Notes: generated by a model from the letters alone, not told the origin. 64,000 bases of DNA from Ambrosia x helenae (GCA_030844895.1 CM061231.1:90678706-90742705); one strand, 5' to 3'; positions 32,416 to 44,000 are shown, counted from the stretch's first letter. Numbers and translations are program-made.

Positions 32416-34877
32416 TGTAACACCCCAACCGATGGCGGAAACATCGGGATGTCACGTATTGATGATTGTTCAGTAACTCATGGTAAATAATAAATTCCAT
32501 TATATGATTTAAATAAATTACAAACAATTGTTCTACAAGAATTCGTACATCAAATTGAATAAAACTATGCACACATCTTCAAGCAGTAATTCAAATCTTC
32601 AAGCAAGTAGAACCTGAAACATGTTAAGTTGAAAATATTTTGGGTCAACAAAAGTTGGTGAGAATTACATAGGTTTTGATAATCGAATAAAATTGTTGTG
32701 CAATTCATGTGTCATGGCAATCTAGTCCATATGTGAAAACATACAAGAGGTAAATCGAGTGCATAATCAACCCTTGTGACTTTTGTATTGTGGTACATCC
32801 CATACGCTCATGGTTCACTCGTTTATGTTGCAGTAACAAACACCCACGCTACCTTTGTAGGAGGCACGTATCCGGGTGGGATTGTCAGTCCAATAGATCT
32901 ATCAATGTATACCGACGGCTGATCAATGTTAATGATTATGCTAGAATTGTGCTTACCCTAGTCATGTTCAAAACATAATGCAACATAGAAAAACACATAG
33001 ACACCTTGATGATTGAATTGCATAAATGATGTTGTAACATGTTTCACCCCAAAAATGGTGATAAATAGAAAAGGGGCTATGTAAAACTCACCTTAGCAAA
33101 ATGTTATACTTCTTGAAAAATTGAATAGTGTGTTGCCCAAACAATGCCAAATATCACCCTATAATAAGGTAATAAATATGTCTAAGTCTATCTAGTCTAC
33201 AAATGTATATGTTCTAGGGCTTCGGATTTGGGATAAATGCTCGTTTGATTAATATTAAAAAAATATTTGATAATTGAGATAATTTTAGAAATAAATAAAC
33301 AAAAATCTTTTTATAATAATTTTAATTTAAGATGGTCACAATAATGAGTTTAAAGTACAAAAATAATTTTTATAAAATTATTTTCTTTAAAATAGAATAT
33401 TAAATCTATTTATTACAAATTGTCAAAATTTGACTTTAATATTTAAAAATACTAAAATTAAAGAATTATTAGTTTAAAAATTATATTTCTGTTCCAAATA
33501 ATCAGAAATAATTTGTATAAAATTTTGGTGCAAAAATATTAAAAATTGGATTTATTATGATTTAATTATGATTAAAACTAACAAAAATTGATTAAAAATA
33601 TTAAATAAATGATTTTTCTGAAATAAAAATCATTTCAGAAAAGTTATTGTTATAAAAACTCAGAATAATTTTTGTGAAAATTTATAAGATTGTTTTGATA
33701 TTTTAATAGAATTTTATAAATATAATAGAATAAACTTGATTTATTTATTAAATATATTAAATAAATAAATTTTTGAAAACTAAAAATTGTAAGTTAAACT
33801 TTGTCATTAGATTAACTTAAAATAATTTTTGTAGAATTATTAAAAGAGTTTTAGTATTTTAAAACTAATTTTAAAATACTAGTTATTATGTGTATTTATT
33901 AGTTTATTTGTTTTTAAAATAAAACAAACAAAAGAAAAAAGATTGCCACAGCCGGGACTCGAACCCGCGTGGCTTAGTTGGTGGGTACCAGACACAACCA
34001 CTTGGTCCAGACCAGTGGTTGTGTTGGTTTCTGTTTATTAAAAATAAATAACCTAACAGAAATCGTGTTTATCCCCAAATAAGCATACGAGCCCTAGGTT
34101 TGCAATCGAGTAATACACACAACATTAGTCCATTAATCATGGGGCTAATGTTGTACATATGCCGATTAATGTAACCCACAAAAAAAAATTAGACTTACAA
34201 GCTCGTATTGATTATGATTGCACAGTTAAGACCCGAAGTCAAAATACGAAGAGAATGCTTAATAACAGAGGATTTTGTGAGAAATTAGAGGTTGAGAAAG
34301 AGTGAATGGTGAGTTGTGAAGGTCCAGCAAGGTTCAATTTATAGTGTAAAGGCTTATGTGTTCGAATTGGCAATTGTTGACTTCGTATTAAATGTTGACG
34401 CGTCGATGATCAATTTTGGTAACAATTGATTGTCAATTGCCGTGTGTATGAGTCACCACAGGCCGATAATCGCGTTGTGATGCCAATTACAGATCAATCA
34501 CGAGTTATGGTGGTGATTTTGGTAAGTTCGTGGATCTCAGTTGACTTTCCAAGTCAACTGAGATGTTGTTGAAATGTGATATAATTATAATGTGCCGGGA
34601 TTGAAACAAGTATGATGGCTAGATCAGTTGGTTTGTGTTATGTGTTTATTGAACCGGCTGAGGACTCGGGCTCGAACCCCGGCCTCAGCATATTATTTTT
34701 AACAATTATTTTTATCATATACTTAATATATATATATATATATATATAATGAATAATTATCATAGTATTAGGGTTCAAAATGCCACAAAAATAATTAAAT
34801 GTAATCAATAAGAATAAAACTTGTCGTTTTTATCCAAATTATACGTAACGTACAATTATTAAACGCGAAATGTTACA
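32416..34877 (-). repeat. 5' LTR of the gag-only element
   Basis: 2462 bp, uninterrupted, ending at TSD CTTAC. It keeps the 141-bp segment lost from the 3' copy, including a TATA box on the minus strand. It carries the same tRNA-like segments as the 3' LTR and a (TA)n run at about 34727-34748 exactly at the site where the other LTR received the Helitron. Confidence 0.92.
34336..34345 (-). promoter_or_regulatory. Putative TATA box in 5' LTR of gag-only element
   Basis: Minus-strand ACTATAAATT, followed in the sense direction by a leader rich in C and T. It lies inside the segment that is deleted from the 3' LTR. Confidence 0.55.
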
Positions 34878-34882
34878 CTTAC

Positions 34883-35032
34883 TTCGGATATTAGACAACT
34901 ACTTTAAATTTTGTCAAACCATAATTGATGCATTTTTAAAAAAACACACTAAGCAGTTGCAACGCTTTATGTTTCATAGAAACCTCCACTTGAAAGAAAT
35001 TTCGAGACGAAATTTTCTAAAGTAGGGGAGAC
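34883..35032 (+). mobile_element. 3' internal end and PPT of an older plus-strand LTR element
   Basis: ATTTCGAGACGAAATTTTCT is followed by the PPT CTAAAGTAGGGGAGAC (to 35032), directly before an LTR start at 35033. The phrase GAGACGAAATTT plus purine tract is the usual end of plant Gypsy internal regions. The gag-only element inserted 150 bp upstream of this LTR. Confidence 0.65.
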
Positions 35033-35821
35033 TGTGACATCCGTCGCCCTCGTTTTTCATCTAATTGACTATAATAGTCCTTCAAATATTTCCATTATAG
35101 TCCCTGTAAGTTTCGTCGTTTTCAAATTTAATTTTAGAGGGAACTAAAAGTTTATCGTTTATATTTATTATGGATCGGGTATGACTTTTAATCAAATGCG
35201 TATGTTGAAACGTATTCGTAAAAGCTTCTATAAAAAAATTTCAAGTTTAAAAAGTTTTTAAGTTAAGTTAGTTAACCAAGTTAACTTTTTATAAACGAAA
35301 AAACCTAACCATAATATAGTTAAACTAACTAAGTTAAATCTAGAGGGACCAATCTTGCCAAAAGACAAAAGTTTTAAAAAAAATCCATTCCCCCTGCCCA
35401 ATCTCGTTTTTCCGGCAGGTATAATCCGACCACCAGATTATCTTTTCCGGCCACTTTAAATCCTTTGATTTGGAGTCTTTAATTCGTTTTTATTGCTTGC
35501 TAGTTATTCCTCTATCATTACTGACCCGTTACAACCATTATTATGCGTTTTTTTTATCTTGTTAATTGAGTTTTCATTCGGGTTTTTGTTATGTAACTGA
35601 CCGGACTATTGAGGTGATTAAAACGAGCATTTCCGGTTGTTAATGTAATAAATTGACCCTTCCAATACATTTCTGCACTTGGTTACATGCTAAATATCAC
35701 ATATAATGCCTCAAACACATTCAAGAAGCTCCCACCTTTCGACTTCAACGTTCGAGCTTCGTTTCTTCGTTTTCAGGCTTCGCACGATTTGTGAGTCGAA
35801 TTTCTTTATGCCATTTTTTTT
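35033..35821 (+). repeat. 3' LTR of the older plus-strand element, first part
   Basis: Begins TGTGACATCCG right after the PPT. It is cut by the Copia insertion at 35822 and continues at 51027. The joined text GAGTCGAATTTCTTTATGCCA...TTTTGAATCACTCTGG reads as uninterrupted AT-rich LTR sequence. Confidence 0.7.
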
Positions 35822-35994
35822 TGTTGATGCGTTTTGCGACTAATGATTGGATTGGCATAATTAACATATGTTAAAGACTAGTCGAAGGTATGCTTTTGTG
35901 GACGAAGGTAGATAAAAGGGGCGAAGGTAGAAGAAGACTGGGCGAAGGTACAAGGATACTGATCAGAAGAACACATTCGTACCATGGTAGTGGG

Positions 35995-36019
35995 CGAATG
36001 TGGAAAAGTTCCACATTCG
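35995..36019. promoter_or_regulatory. Perfect inverted repeat in Copia U3
   Basis: Arms CGAATGTGGAA (35995-36005) and TTCCACATTCG (36009-36019) separated by AAG, 30 bp upstream of the TATA box. The centre contains the GAA-n-TTC pattern seen in heat-shock elements. Repeated at 50684-50708 in the 3' LTR. A binding site for a dimeric factor is a reasonable guess. Confidence 0.6.
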
Positions 36020-36048
36020 ACCAGTGCTTGTGGGCGAACGTGCAGCAT

Positions 36049-36058
36049 CTATAAATAG
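36049..36058 (+). promoter_or_regulatory. TATA box of Copia 5' LTR
   Basis: CTATAAATAG, a near-ideal plant TATA box; transcription would start about 30 bp downstream, near 36085. The same box is at 50738-50747 in the 3' LTR. Confidence 0.75.
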
Positions 36059-36340
36059 GTTTTGTGTTTTTGTGAATGTGATAGTGTTGTCAGTTGTGTA
36101 TGTGTTCAGGTCAGGTTCGAGGTCATTTTGTGATAGTGTGTGTTTGATCTAGATTAACGTGTAAGTCGTTGTAAAAGCTTATTTGACAAAAGTTAATCTA
36201 TGAAAAGATGTTGAAAATGATCTTAATTGTGTTTTGATTAGAGTTTTATCAATTTGTTCAGAACTAGGGTTTCCGCACCTGGTTTTGTAACTTGTATGAT
36301 CATATAATCCTGTTTTAACTAAAATCTTTCGCTTACAAAG

Positions 36341-36354
36341 TGGTATCAGAGCCA
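36341..36354 (+). other. Primer-binding site of the Copia element
   Basis: TGGTATCAGAGCCA, complementary to initiator tRNA-Met, three bases after the LTR. Confidence 0.92.
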
Positions 36355-36970
36355 TACGGATTATACAACAACAAATTTGATAAACTCAGAGCTGATTTGG
36401 ACATGTTTTTGATCAAAATACATATGTTTTTGCATGAAAATGGTTTTTGAGTGTTTTTGATTGATTTAGAGTTGAATTAGTGGTTAAAATCAAGTTTTCC
36501 AAGAATTAAAGTTGCTTCAAATCAATTCCGAAGCATAACCTGATTAAGATCATTCAAATCCATAAACTTTTGAAAATCTGAGATCAAAATAACCGTTTTT
36601 CAAAGTGTAACCGTTTTTCAAAGTGTGATCTGGGCAAAATGGGCGAACCTGGAACTTGAGTGGTCGAACCTGAGTGTGTTTGGGCGAATCTGATTAGTTG
36701 TTGGTCGAACCTGAAATTTCTTGTTGAAGTTCTCACTTTCGGGTAAATTTTTCCACATTCGACCGGTATATTCTGGGCGAAAGTGGAATTTGTGTTAGTT
36801 TGTTTTACTTTCTGGTGACTATCTACATTCGGGTGTTAGTGTTTGGGCGAACCTAGAATCAGAAGGGACGAAAGTGATAGATTTTGGGCGAACCTAGGAC
36901 ATTTTGGGCGAACCTAGACTTAATTTTTTGGAAAATTTTCTAAGTGTTGGATTTTTCGAAGTTCGTGATC
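36355..36970 (+). other. Copia 5' leader with iterated GGGCGAA / GGTCGAA motifs
   Basis: Non-coding. Between 36638 and 36920 a motif of the form GGGCGAACCT or GGTCGAACCT recurs about eight times with variations, plus CACTTTCGGG and CACATTCGACC complements. The same motif family occurs in the LTR and near 45900-46800. Likely a structural or regulatory RNA region. Confidence 0.6.
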
Positions 36971-39900
36971 ATGTGGAATTTTCCGACTACTCCGAGACCA
37001 GCAACGACACAACCACAACAGCAAGTGATGGACCCATGGACAGTGGCAACACAAAAGACGAGCACACAGTCTTCGCAACCGATAAACTACATGGCGATGA
37101 CGAGCTCGATGCCTCAAAGTGTAGCACCTCCAGCACCACAACATGACTACTGGGGAGTAGCAGCGGCGGTGGTAAACACTCAAACTACAAATGCTATTTC
37201 TACTTTGATTAACGATTTGTCCTCAGGTAGCGGGAATAGGCCACCGAAGCTCATGGACATACAAGAATACAATCAGTGGCAGAACAAGTTCAAGATTCAT
37301 TTAGAAGGCATGGGAGTGGAAGGAGCAGAGGCATGGAGTATGATTGCTAAAGGTTACACAGCACCGATTTTGGAGAATACAGGTGAAATGATTCCTTTGG
37401 AAAGCTTAACTGAGGATGAGAAGAAGAAATATGTGGTGGAAAAGAAAGCCTTTTCCCAATTGACTCAGGCAATCACAAATGATCTGCTGCATCAATTTGG
37501 GACTTGTACAACCTCTAAGCAATTGTGGGATGTGCTTAAGAGGAGGCATGATGGGAATGAAAAAACGAGAAGTTTGAGGATGGATGAACTGAGAAAGGAG
37601 TTTGAGAATTTTTCTTATATTGGAAATGAAACTTTAAAAGAATTAACTCCTAGATATAGTCATTTGCTAACCGAATTGTCTAGTTATGGTATACAGATTC
37701 CTATGAAGAATTTGGTGGATAAGTTTGCAGATGCTCTACCACCTTACTGGGATCAGCATGTGGAAGTTCTCAGAGAGAAGGATGCATATCAATACTGGAC
37801 TATTCAAGAGTTCATACAGAAGCTGGAAAACAAGGAAATGGAAGAGAAGAGGAAAGCTAGAAGAGCACAGGTTCCTCAGAATCCTAGTTTATACTTTGGA
37901 GGTACTCCAGTTCCTGTGAATAACTCAAGTTCAGGAGGGATAGTCGCACCACATGTTGCATGCATTTCCAATGTTATGGAATCACCAAAACCTACCATCA
38001 ATTACATGGCACAAACTTCATCCTATTCACAACCATCATACACACAACCACCGCAACAACAATACAACAATTCTTACATTTCACCATTCTCCCCAATGCA
38101 ACAAGCAGGTTTCTATACTGCTAGCCAATCTCAACAACCAATGAACCAAGTTACTCAACCTAATCAACAACAAGTGGTTTTGGAGACTTCTAACTTGGGC
38201 AATGTGACAGTGGAAATTGCTCAACAACATATTGCACTAGTCTCAGCAATGGTTTCATCTTACAATGGACTTGTTGCTAGTCAAATTGGGAATAACAACT
38301 TAACCAATGAGGACTATGCACAGATCGACAAGGAAGAGATGGAACTCATTGATATTCAATGGGCTTTTGCAAGTATCATGAGAAGAGCAACGGAGTTTAT
38401 AGAAAAGACAGGTCGAACAGATTTGGGAACTTCTCCTAACACAACCTACGGGTTCAACAAGGAGAAAGTTACTTGTTTTAACTGTGGAGAAAGAGGTCAC
38501 TTTAAACGTGAATGTACTCAGCCACCAAAACAAGGTAATAGAAACCCATTCAATGCAACCTATCAGAATCGTCAACAACAAAACCAAAACCGAGTTTCTT
38601 ACCAAAACAACAACAATTACCAAAACCGTCAAAACAACTCTAACAACAACCAAAACAGACAACCTAACACATCAAACCAGATCCAAAACCAATCTCCTAA
38701 CAACACTAACCGAACAGTTATACCGATCACTACACCAAATGAGACACAACAGAACACGAGTCAGAATCAAGCACTGATGACTCAACAAGATGAAAGGTTT
38801 GATTGGTCGGGATTGCAAATAGGAGTGGAGGAAATCACTACTGGTGGAAATGTGGCTTGCGTTGCTTGCAAGGTTGATATTGAAGAGTCGGTGATGGAGG
38901 AAGAAAAGAAAGAAACTGAGGAGTGTGATAGTGATGATTCTGAGACTGAAATGGATGTGGAGAATGAACCTGTTGAGGTTAAGGCTGAGGAAACTAATTC
39001 TGGAATGGTCATTGATTCTGTGACTGATGTTCCTGAGGAGTGTAGATCAGTTTATTCAGATTCAGATAGTGAATCGGACGCAGAGGCAAGTGTTGATTCT
39101 TTAGATGATGACATTGATCAGTTGTTAGCAGAAGCTGATTTTCTGGTGACGAGGAAGTCGTGCATTGCTGATGATGCTTTCACCAAGATTGACTATTCCA
39201 AATTCTTTACTGGAAAGGAAGCTCATTTTGCATTGATGGCCATGACTGAACCGCCAAAACCTGTAAGTTCTGAATCTAGCACTGATATTAGAAGTGATAA
39301 ATATTGTGGAACATGTGATAGATTGACTGAGGAGAATAAACAACTCCGAATTCAACGTGATAGTGCTATCATAAACAGTCAATCTACTCGCAAAGAGTTG
39401 AATGCTTTCAACAAGGTATTAGATGGCTATAAAAAGGACATTTCCGACTTGAAAAACACTTTATCATTGAAACAATTGGCAATTAACAACTATATCAATG
39501 AGATTGAAAACACCAAGTTGGAAATGGCAGCCATAAAATGCTTTGCTGAAAAAGTGAACAAAAAGTTGGAAAGTTATAAGCACATTGCTTATGTGGTAGA
39601 TCACATCATAGATGATAACACCACTAATTACAAGTCTGTGCCATCTCCGGTTCTTTTTGAAAATCATAACTATCACCAAGTTATACCGGAGAGCTCGGTA
39701 AAATCAGACTCATCATCGGAAATGGAATCTAATACCTCGAGTATTGGTGATCCTCATTCCGATGTGAGACCGATTTTAGGCTTGAATGATGAGGGTGTTT
39801 ATGCTGAAAGTGTGAATTCAGACTCAGAGAGTGATGATACTGGTAATGACCAAACTGTTAATGCATGTGAAATTCCAAAAGAAAATCACATCATTACTAC

Positions 39901-41005
39901 TGAACCAGTGTCACCATCTCAACGTGTGCATCCGATGGCAAATGTTCATCGTGAGAAAAAGTCTGAAAAGAATGAGATTAGAAAGGACCTTGAGAATGAA
40001 CCATGTGACAAACCTGTCAAGGTGTTTTATCGGATGGAAGGATCCGATAAAATCATCTCTGATGAGGAATTTCCAATAAAAAATGCTAACTATGCTAAAA
40101 TAGAAAAGATTTGGCAAGAAAGCACTATTTGGTTCCCAAAACACGAGAGAACAAATGAGATTCCACCAGAAATTTTAAAGAAATTGTTTTTGAATGTTCC
40201 TCAAGAACCAAAGGTCCATGTCACAGAGTTCATTCGACCAAATGACAGAGCTAATGGTTTTCATGAACCCACTTACTCAAAAGGACCACTTCCTGAGAGT
40301 TTGAGAAATCAACAGTATAATGATCAATATCCTGTTAGATCATTTGCTCAACCAAATGCTCAATATGTTTTTGAAGAGTATCGAAAATGCTTTAAATGTG
40401 GGGAACGTGGGCATTTACTTGCTCAGTGTCCATATGTAAGGCATAAAAGACATGAGGTTGAAGTTAGAAATTCCATGAGAAAATCGATTGATCATTATGT
40501 TCCACCACATAGACGAGTTGTTCCTCAACAACAACAATTTTTTAATCAAAACAATTTTCATCAAATGAGGAACAATCGTCCAATTCAATATGATCAAAGA
40601 AATCGGATTGCTATGGAACAATCATGGAGAAAGCCTGTGGTGAACGCAACAATTGATAGGCAAAAGGTTCCACAAAAACCGATTGTCAAATCAAATGTTG
40701 GACCTAAGTCTGTTAACTCAGATAAGGTAACCAAGAAAGTTACGTTTGTTAACAATGTTCAGAAACCAATTGAGAAACCAAAATCTCAAATTCGCATTCT
40801 TAAAAGATCTGAACAATCTTGGTCACCCAATGGTACTCCAGGAGCTTCTACTTCAAAGGTAAGTGAGAAAAAGGAAAATGTTTTGAACAATCAGAAAAAG
40901 ATTGATCCAAAACAAAAAGTTGTTGAAAAAGTTAATGAGGATGTTTCTTTGAAAGCTGATGTTCAAAGGCCCAAGACTCAGGCTTGGGTCCCCCGAAAGA
41001 ACTAA
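36971..41005 (+). CDS. gag: Copia Gag (long form, two zinc knuckles)
   Basis: 1344 codons from ATG 36971 (MWNFPTTPRP); an in-frame GTG lies 27 nt upstream, but ATG is the credible start. Residues about 80-300 are the capsid-type gag domain (UBN2/retrotran_gag type; YNQWQNKFKIHLEGMG, LWDVLKRRHDG). The first CCHC knuckle CFNCGERGHFKREC is near residue 502, followed by an Asn/Gln-rich region. An acidic stretch and a long coiled coil (about 770-880; LTEENKQLRIQRDSAI) come next, then a second knuckle CFKCGERGHLLAQC near 1139 and a basic tail ending AWVPRKN. Nucleocapsid knuckles bind genomic RNA. The gag is far longer than the few hundred residues usual for Copia. It stops at TAA 41003-41005, inside the candidate intron 40859-41027. 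Confidence 0.9.
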   Translation: MWNFPTTPRPATTQPQQQVMDPWTVATQKTSTQSSQPINYMAMTSSMPQSVAPPAPQHDYWGVAAAVVNTQTTNAISTLINDLSSGSGNRPPKLMDIQEYNQWQNKFKIHLEGMGVEGAEAWSMIAKGYTAPILENTGEMIPLESLTEDEKKKYVVEKKAFSQLTQAITNDLLHQFGTCTTSKQLWDVLKRRHDGNEKTRSLRMDELRKEFENFSYIGNETLKELTPRYSHLLTELSSYGIQIPMKNLVDKFADALPPYWDQHVEVLREKDAYQYWTIQEFIQKLENKEMEEKRKARRAQVPQNPSLYFGGTPVPVNNSSSGGIVAPHVACISNVMESPKPTINYMAQTSSYSQPSYTQPPQQQYNNSYISPFSPMQQAGFYTASQSQQPMNQVTQPNQQQVVLETSNLGNVTVEIAQQHIALVSAMVSSYNGLVASQIGNNNLTNEDYAQIDKEEMELIDIQWAFASIMRRATEFIEKTGRTDLGTSPNTTYGFNKEKVTCFNCGERGHFKRECTQPPKQGNRNPFNATYQNRQQQNQNRVSYQNNNNYQNRQNNSNNNQNRQPNTSNQIQNQSPNNTNRTVIPITTPNETQQNTSQNQALMTQQDERFDWSGLQIGVEEITTGGNVACVACKVDIEESVMEEEKKETEECDSDDSETEMDVENEPVEVKAEETNSGMVIDSVTDVPEECRSVYSDSDSESDAEASVDSLDDDIDQLLAEADFLVTRKSCIADDAFTKIDYSKFFTGKEAHFALMAMTEPPKPVSSESSTDIRSDKYCGTCDRLTEENKQLRIQRDSAIINSQSTRKELNAFNKVLDGYKKDISDLKNTLSLKQLAINNYINEIENTKLEMAAIKCFAEKVNKKLESYKHIAYVVDHIIDDNTTNYKSVPSPVLFENHNYHQVIPESSVKSDSSSEMESNTSSIGDPHSDVRPILGLNDEGVYAESVNSDSESDDTGNDQTVNACEIPKENHIITTEPVSPSQRVHPMANVHREKKSEKNEIRKDLENEPCDKPVKVFYRMEGSDKIISDEEFPIKNANYAKIEKIWQESTIWFPKHERTNEIPPEILKKLFLNVPQEPKVHVTEFIRPNDRANGFHEPTYSKGPLPESLRNQQYNDQYPVRSFAQPNAQYVFEEYRKCFKCGERGHLLAQCPYVRHKRHEVEVRNSMRKSIDHYVPPHRRVVPQQQQFFNQNNFHQMRNNRPIQYDQRNRIAMEQSWRKPVVNATIDRQKVPQKPIVKSNVGPKSVNSDKVTKKVTFVNNVQKPIEKPKSQIRILKRSEQSWSPNGTPGASTSKVSEKKENVLNNQKKIDPKQKVVEKVNEDVSLKADVQRPKTQAWVPRKN

Positions 41006-41027
41006 ATGATTTACTTTTTGTGTGCAG
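40859..41027 (+). other. Candidate 169-nt intron joining gag to pol in phase
   Basis: Donor TCAAAG/GTAAGTGAG at 40859 and acceptor TTTTTGTGTGCAG/GGAGC ending at 41027 both match plant consensus closely. Gag codons end exactly at 40858 (3888 nt from the ATG, phase 0), and the pol frame is in phase 0 at 41028. The interval is 169 nt (not a multiple of 3), contains the gag stop and bridges the +1 frame change. Spliced RNA would encode Gag-Pol; unspliced RNA would encode Gag. Confidence 0.7.
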
Positions 41028-44000
41028 GGAGCTTCAGCTGGCCCTATTAGCTGTCTATGGATTGTTGATAGTGGAGCTTCAGGCCACATGACAGGGGATC
41101 TCGCATTGCTGTTCGACGTGAAAAACATCAATGGAGGGTATGTCGCATTCGCTGGAAACAAAGGTGGATATATCACAATGGAGGGGAGCGTGAGTAATGG
41201 GATTGTGAGCTTTGAGCGGATATCTTATGTCAAACAGATTGATTATAACCTTCTGAGTGTCAGTCAAATATGTGATAAACAATTTTCTGTGCATTTTGAT
41301 GACAAATCCTGCTATATTCTCAAACCGGGCTTCAAAATTCCAAAGGAGTGGATAATGTTGATGGCACCTCGCGTCAACAATCTCTATATTCTTGATATGT
41401 CCAAGGCGATGACATCACAGGGGCAAATAACATGTTTTCTATCCAAAGCGACTGAGAAAGAATCAATAATGTGGCACCGAAGAATGGGGCACCGAAGAAT
41501 GGGGCACATTCATCTGAGGAAAATGAATCAACTTGTGAAAAATGGACTTGTCGATGGAGTAAACGTGAAACATTTCCATCTGAATGACAAGTGTGTAAGC
41601 TGTAAGAAAGGGAAGCAACACAAACAGACCCACAAAGTGAAGAAAGTCAACTCTGTTGAGATGCCACTTGAGCGACTGCACATGGACCTATTCGGACCGG
41701 TTAAGCGCAAAAGTCATCTTGGAGAGCTTTATTGTTTAGTTGTCACTGATGACTACTCAAGATTTTCATGGGTGATGTGTTTGCAAAACAAAAGCGACAC
41801 CTTCAACAATCTGAAAGTTCTGTTCACTCGACTGGAGAATCTCTACAATGTGAAGATAAAGAGAATTCGGAGTGATAATGGGACGGAGTTCAAAAATGCT
41901 AAGATGGTTGAACTTTGTGAAAGCAAAGGGATACATCATGAATATTCGGCTCCGTACACCCCACAGCTGAACGGTGTTACTGAACGAAAGAATAGGACTC
42001 TAATTGAGGCGGCTAGAACAATGCTTGCTGATTCAAATCTTCCGGTAATGTTCTGGAATGAGGCGATTTATGCAGCAAATTATACACTAAATCGGGTTCT
42101 AACAGTGAAGAAGTTTGGAAAAACATCTTATGAACTGTTACACCGACGAAAGCCCAACTTAGAGTATCTAGAACCTTTCGGGGCGCCATGCACGATGTTG
42201 AATCCAGGTGAGAAGTTTAGTCCTAAAGCTGAAGAGGGATATTTTGTTGGATATGCAACCCCGCTCAAACGGGTATTCAACAAGCGAACTCGTCAAGTGG
42301 AGGATTGGGCTAACGTGGAAGTTCAACGATATACTCAAAATTTGCAAGGCACGGGTCCTGATTGGATGTTTGATTACAAAGACTTCTTTGAATCATTCAA
42401 CCTAGATAGCTTGGTTGAAGAAGTTGTTATCAGATTACTTTATGAGTGTGAAAACGCGTCGACTTCATCGTTGGTGCGTCCAATCACCGTGAACCCCCCA
42501 CCAGCTTCTGATGATACCAATGCTCCTATACAAGAGGAAGATGTGTTTCAAGAGGCTTCAACTTCATTAGACTCTTCAGAATCTGAAGTTGAACAATTTG
42601 AAGAAGTCATTCTTGAACATGCAGAAGAACCAGAGGCAATGCTAGTGAACCCAACTCCAACTACAGAAGTTTCTTCATCATCAAACACGGGTCATGATCT
42701 GGATGCTGTAGAAAACTTGACTGCTCAGACGGGAGTTATTGTACCTGTTTATCCGGAATCTCGGATTCATCGTATTCACCCGCTGGAGCAAGTTATCGGT
42801 GATCCTGGAAGTGGTGTTATGACCAGAGGGCAGCTGAAAAGCGTTAACTCGCCAGAGAGTTTTGGTGCTTTAGCATTATATGCCAAAATTCAAAAATCTG
42901 GTAGTCAAAATGATTGGTCGTTTGCATGTTATGTGTCGCAGGTAGAGCCAAGGACATACAAAGACGCTTTGAATGAAGATGCCTGGGTTGAGGCAATGCA
43001 GGAGGAGTTATTGCAATTCCAGAAATTGGGAGTTTGGACGCTCACGGATTTGCCGCCGGGAAGGAAGAAAATAGGCACTAAATGGGTGTTTAAGTGCAAA
43101 AAGGATGATCGTGGGGTTATTGTTCGTAACAAAGCCAGATTGGTCGTGCAGGGTTTCCATCAAATCGAAGGGATTGATTACAACGAAATCTATGCACCAG
43201 TAGCACGGATTGAAGCTATTCGGATGTTCCTCGCGTTTGCTTCATACAAGAAATTCAAAGTTTATCAAATGGACGTCAAGAGCGCATTTTTGTATGGGAA
43301 AGTCAAGGAAGAGGTTTATGTCGGGCAGCCACCAGGCTTTGAGGACCCAATCCACCGGGATAAAGTCTACGTGCTGAACAAAGCTTTATATGGTTTGCAC
43401 CAGGCTCCAAGACAGTGGTACGAGGAGCTAAGTACATACCTCATCTCCAAAGGATTCAAGCGCGGCCTCGTCGATTGCACCCTCTTCACGAAGAAGATGG
43501 GAGATGATTTGCTTCTAGTACAGATTTACGTTGATGATATTATATTTGGTTCAACTAACGAACTTTTATGCAGGGAATTCGAAACTGTCATTCAAGAAAA
43601 GTTCGAAATGAGCGCAATGGGGGAGATGCAGTTTTTCCTCGGCTTGCAGGTGGACCAAAGACCCGACGGGATCTTCATTCACCAGACGAAATACGTATCC
43701 GACATCTTGAGCCGATTCCAGATGGAGGACTCTAAGCCGATGGATACCCCGATTCAACCCAATCACGGGATTGGAGTGGACGCTAAGGGGGAGCTGACAG
43801 ACCCATTTACATACAGAGCAATCATCGGATCTCTGATGTATTTGACGGCGTCTCGACCAGATATTATGTATGCAACGTGTCTCTGTGCTCGCTATCAATC
43901 GAAGCCGAAACAAAGTCATCTGACGGCGGTCAAGCGTATCCTTCGATATCTGAAGGGTTGTCCATCAAAAGGACTTTGGTACCCTAATGATGATGATTTT

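Larger units (their letters stand above)
23800..34877 (-). mobile_element. Gag-only LTR retrotransposon (Gypsy-type, non-autonomous) with nested Helitron
   Basis: LTRs at 23800-30290 (interrupted) and 32416-34877 are flanked by the TSD CTTAC (23795-23799 and 34878-34882). The element is transcribed right to left: 5' LTR on the right, PBS at 32399-32412, a decayed gag (31904-30768), PPT at 30291-30305, then the 3' LTR. The internal region is only 2.1 kb and has no protease, RT, RNase H or integrase, so the element depends on a partner. The gag carries a CCHC knuckle of the Gypsy type. Its 3' LTR contains a 4.17-kb Helitron and a 141-bp deletion. Confidence 0.9.
35822..36337 (+). repeat. 5' LTR of the Copia element
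   Basis: 516 bp, starts TGTTGATGCG and ends TTCGCTTACA. Holds iterated GRCGAAGGT/GGGCGAAYGTG motifs, an 11-bp-arm inverted repeat (35995-36019) and TATA box CTATAAATAG (36049-36058). It equals 50511-51026 except for one base. Confidence 0.95.
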
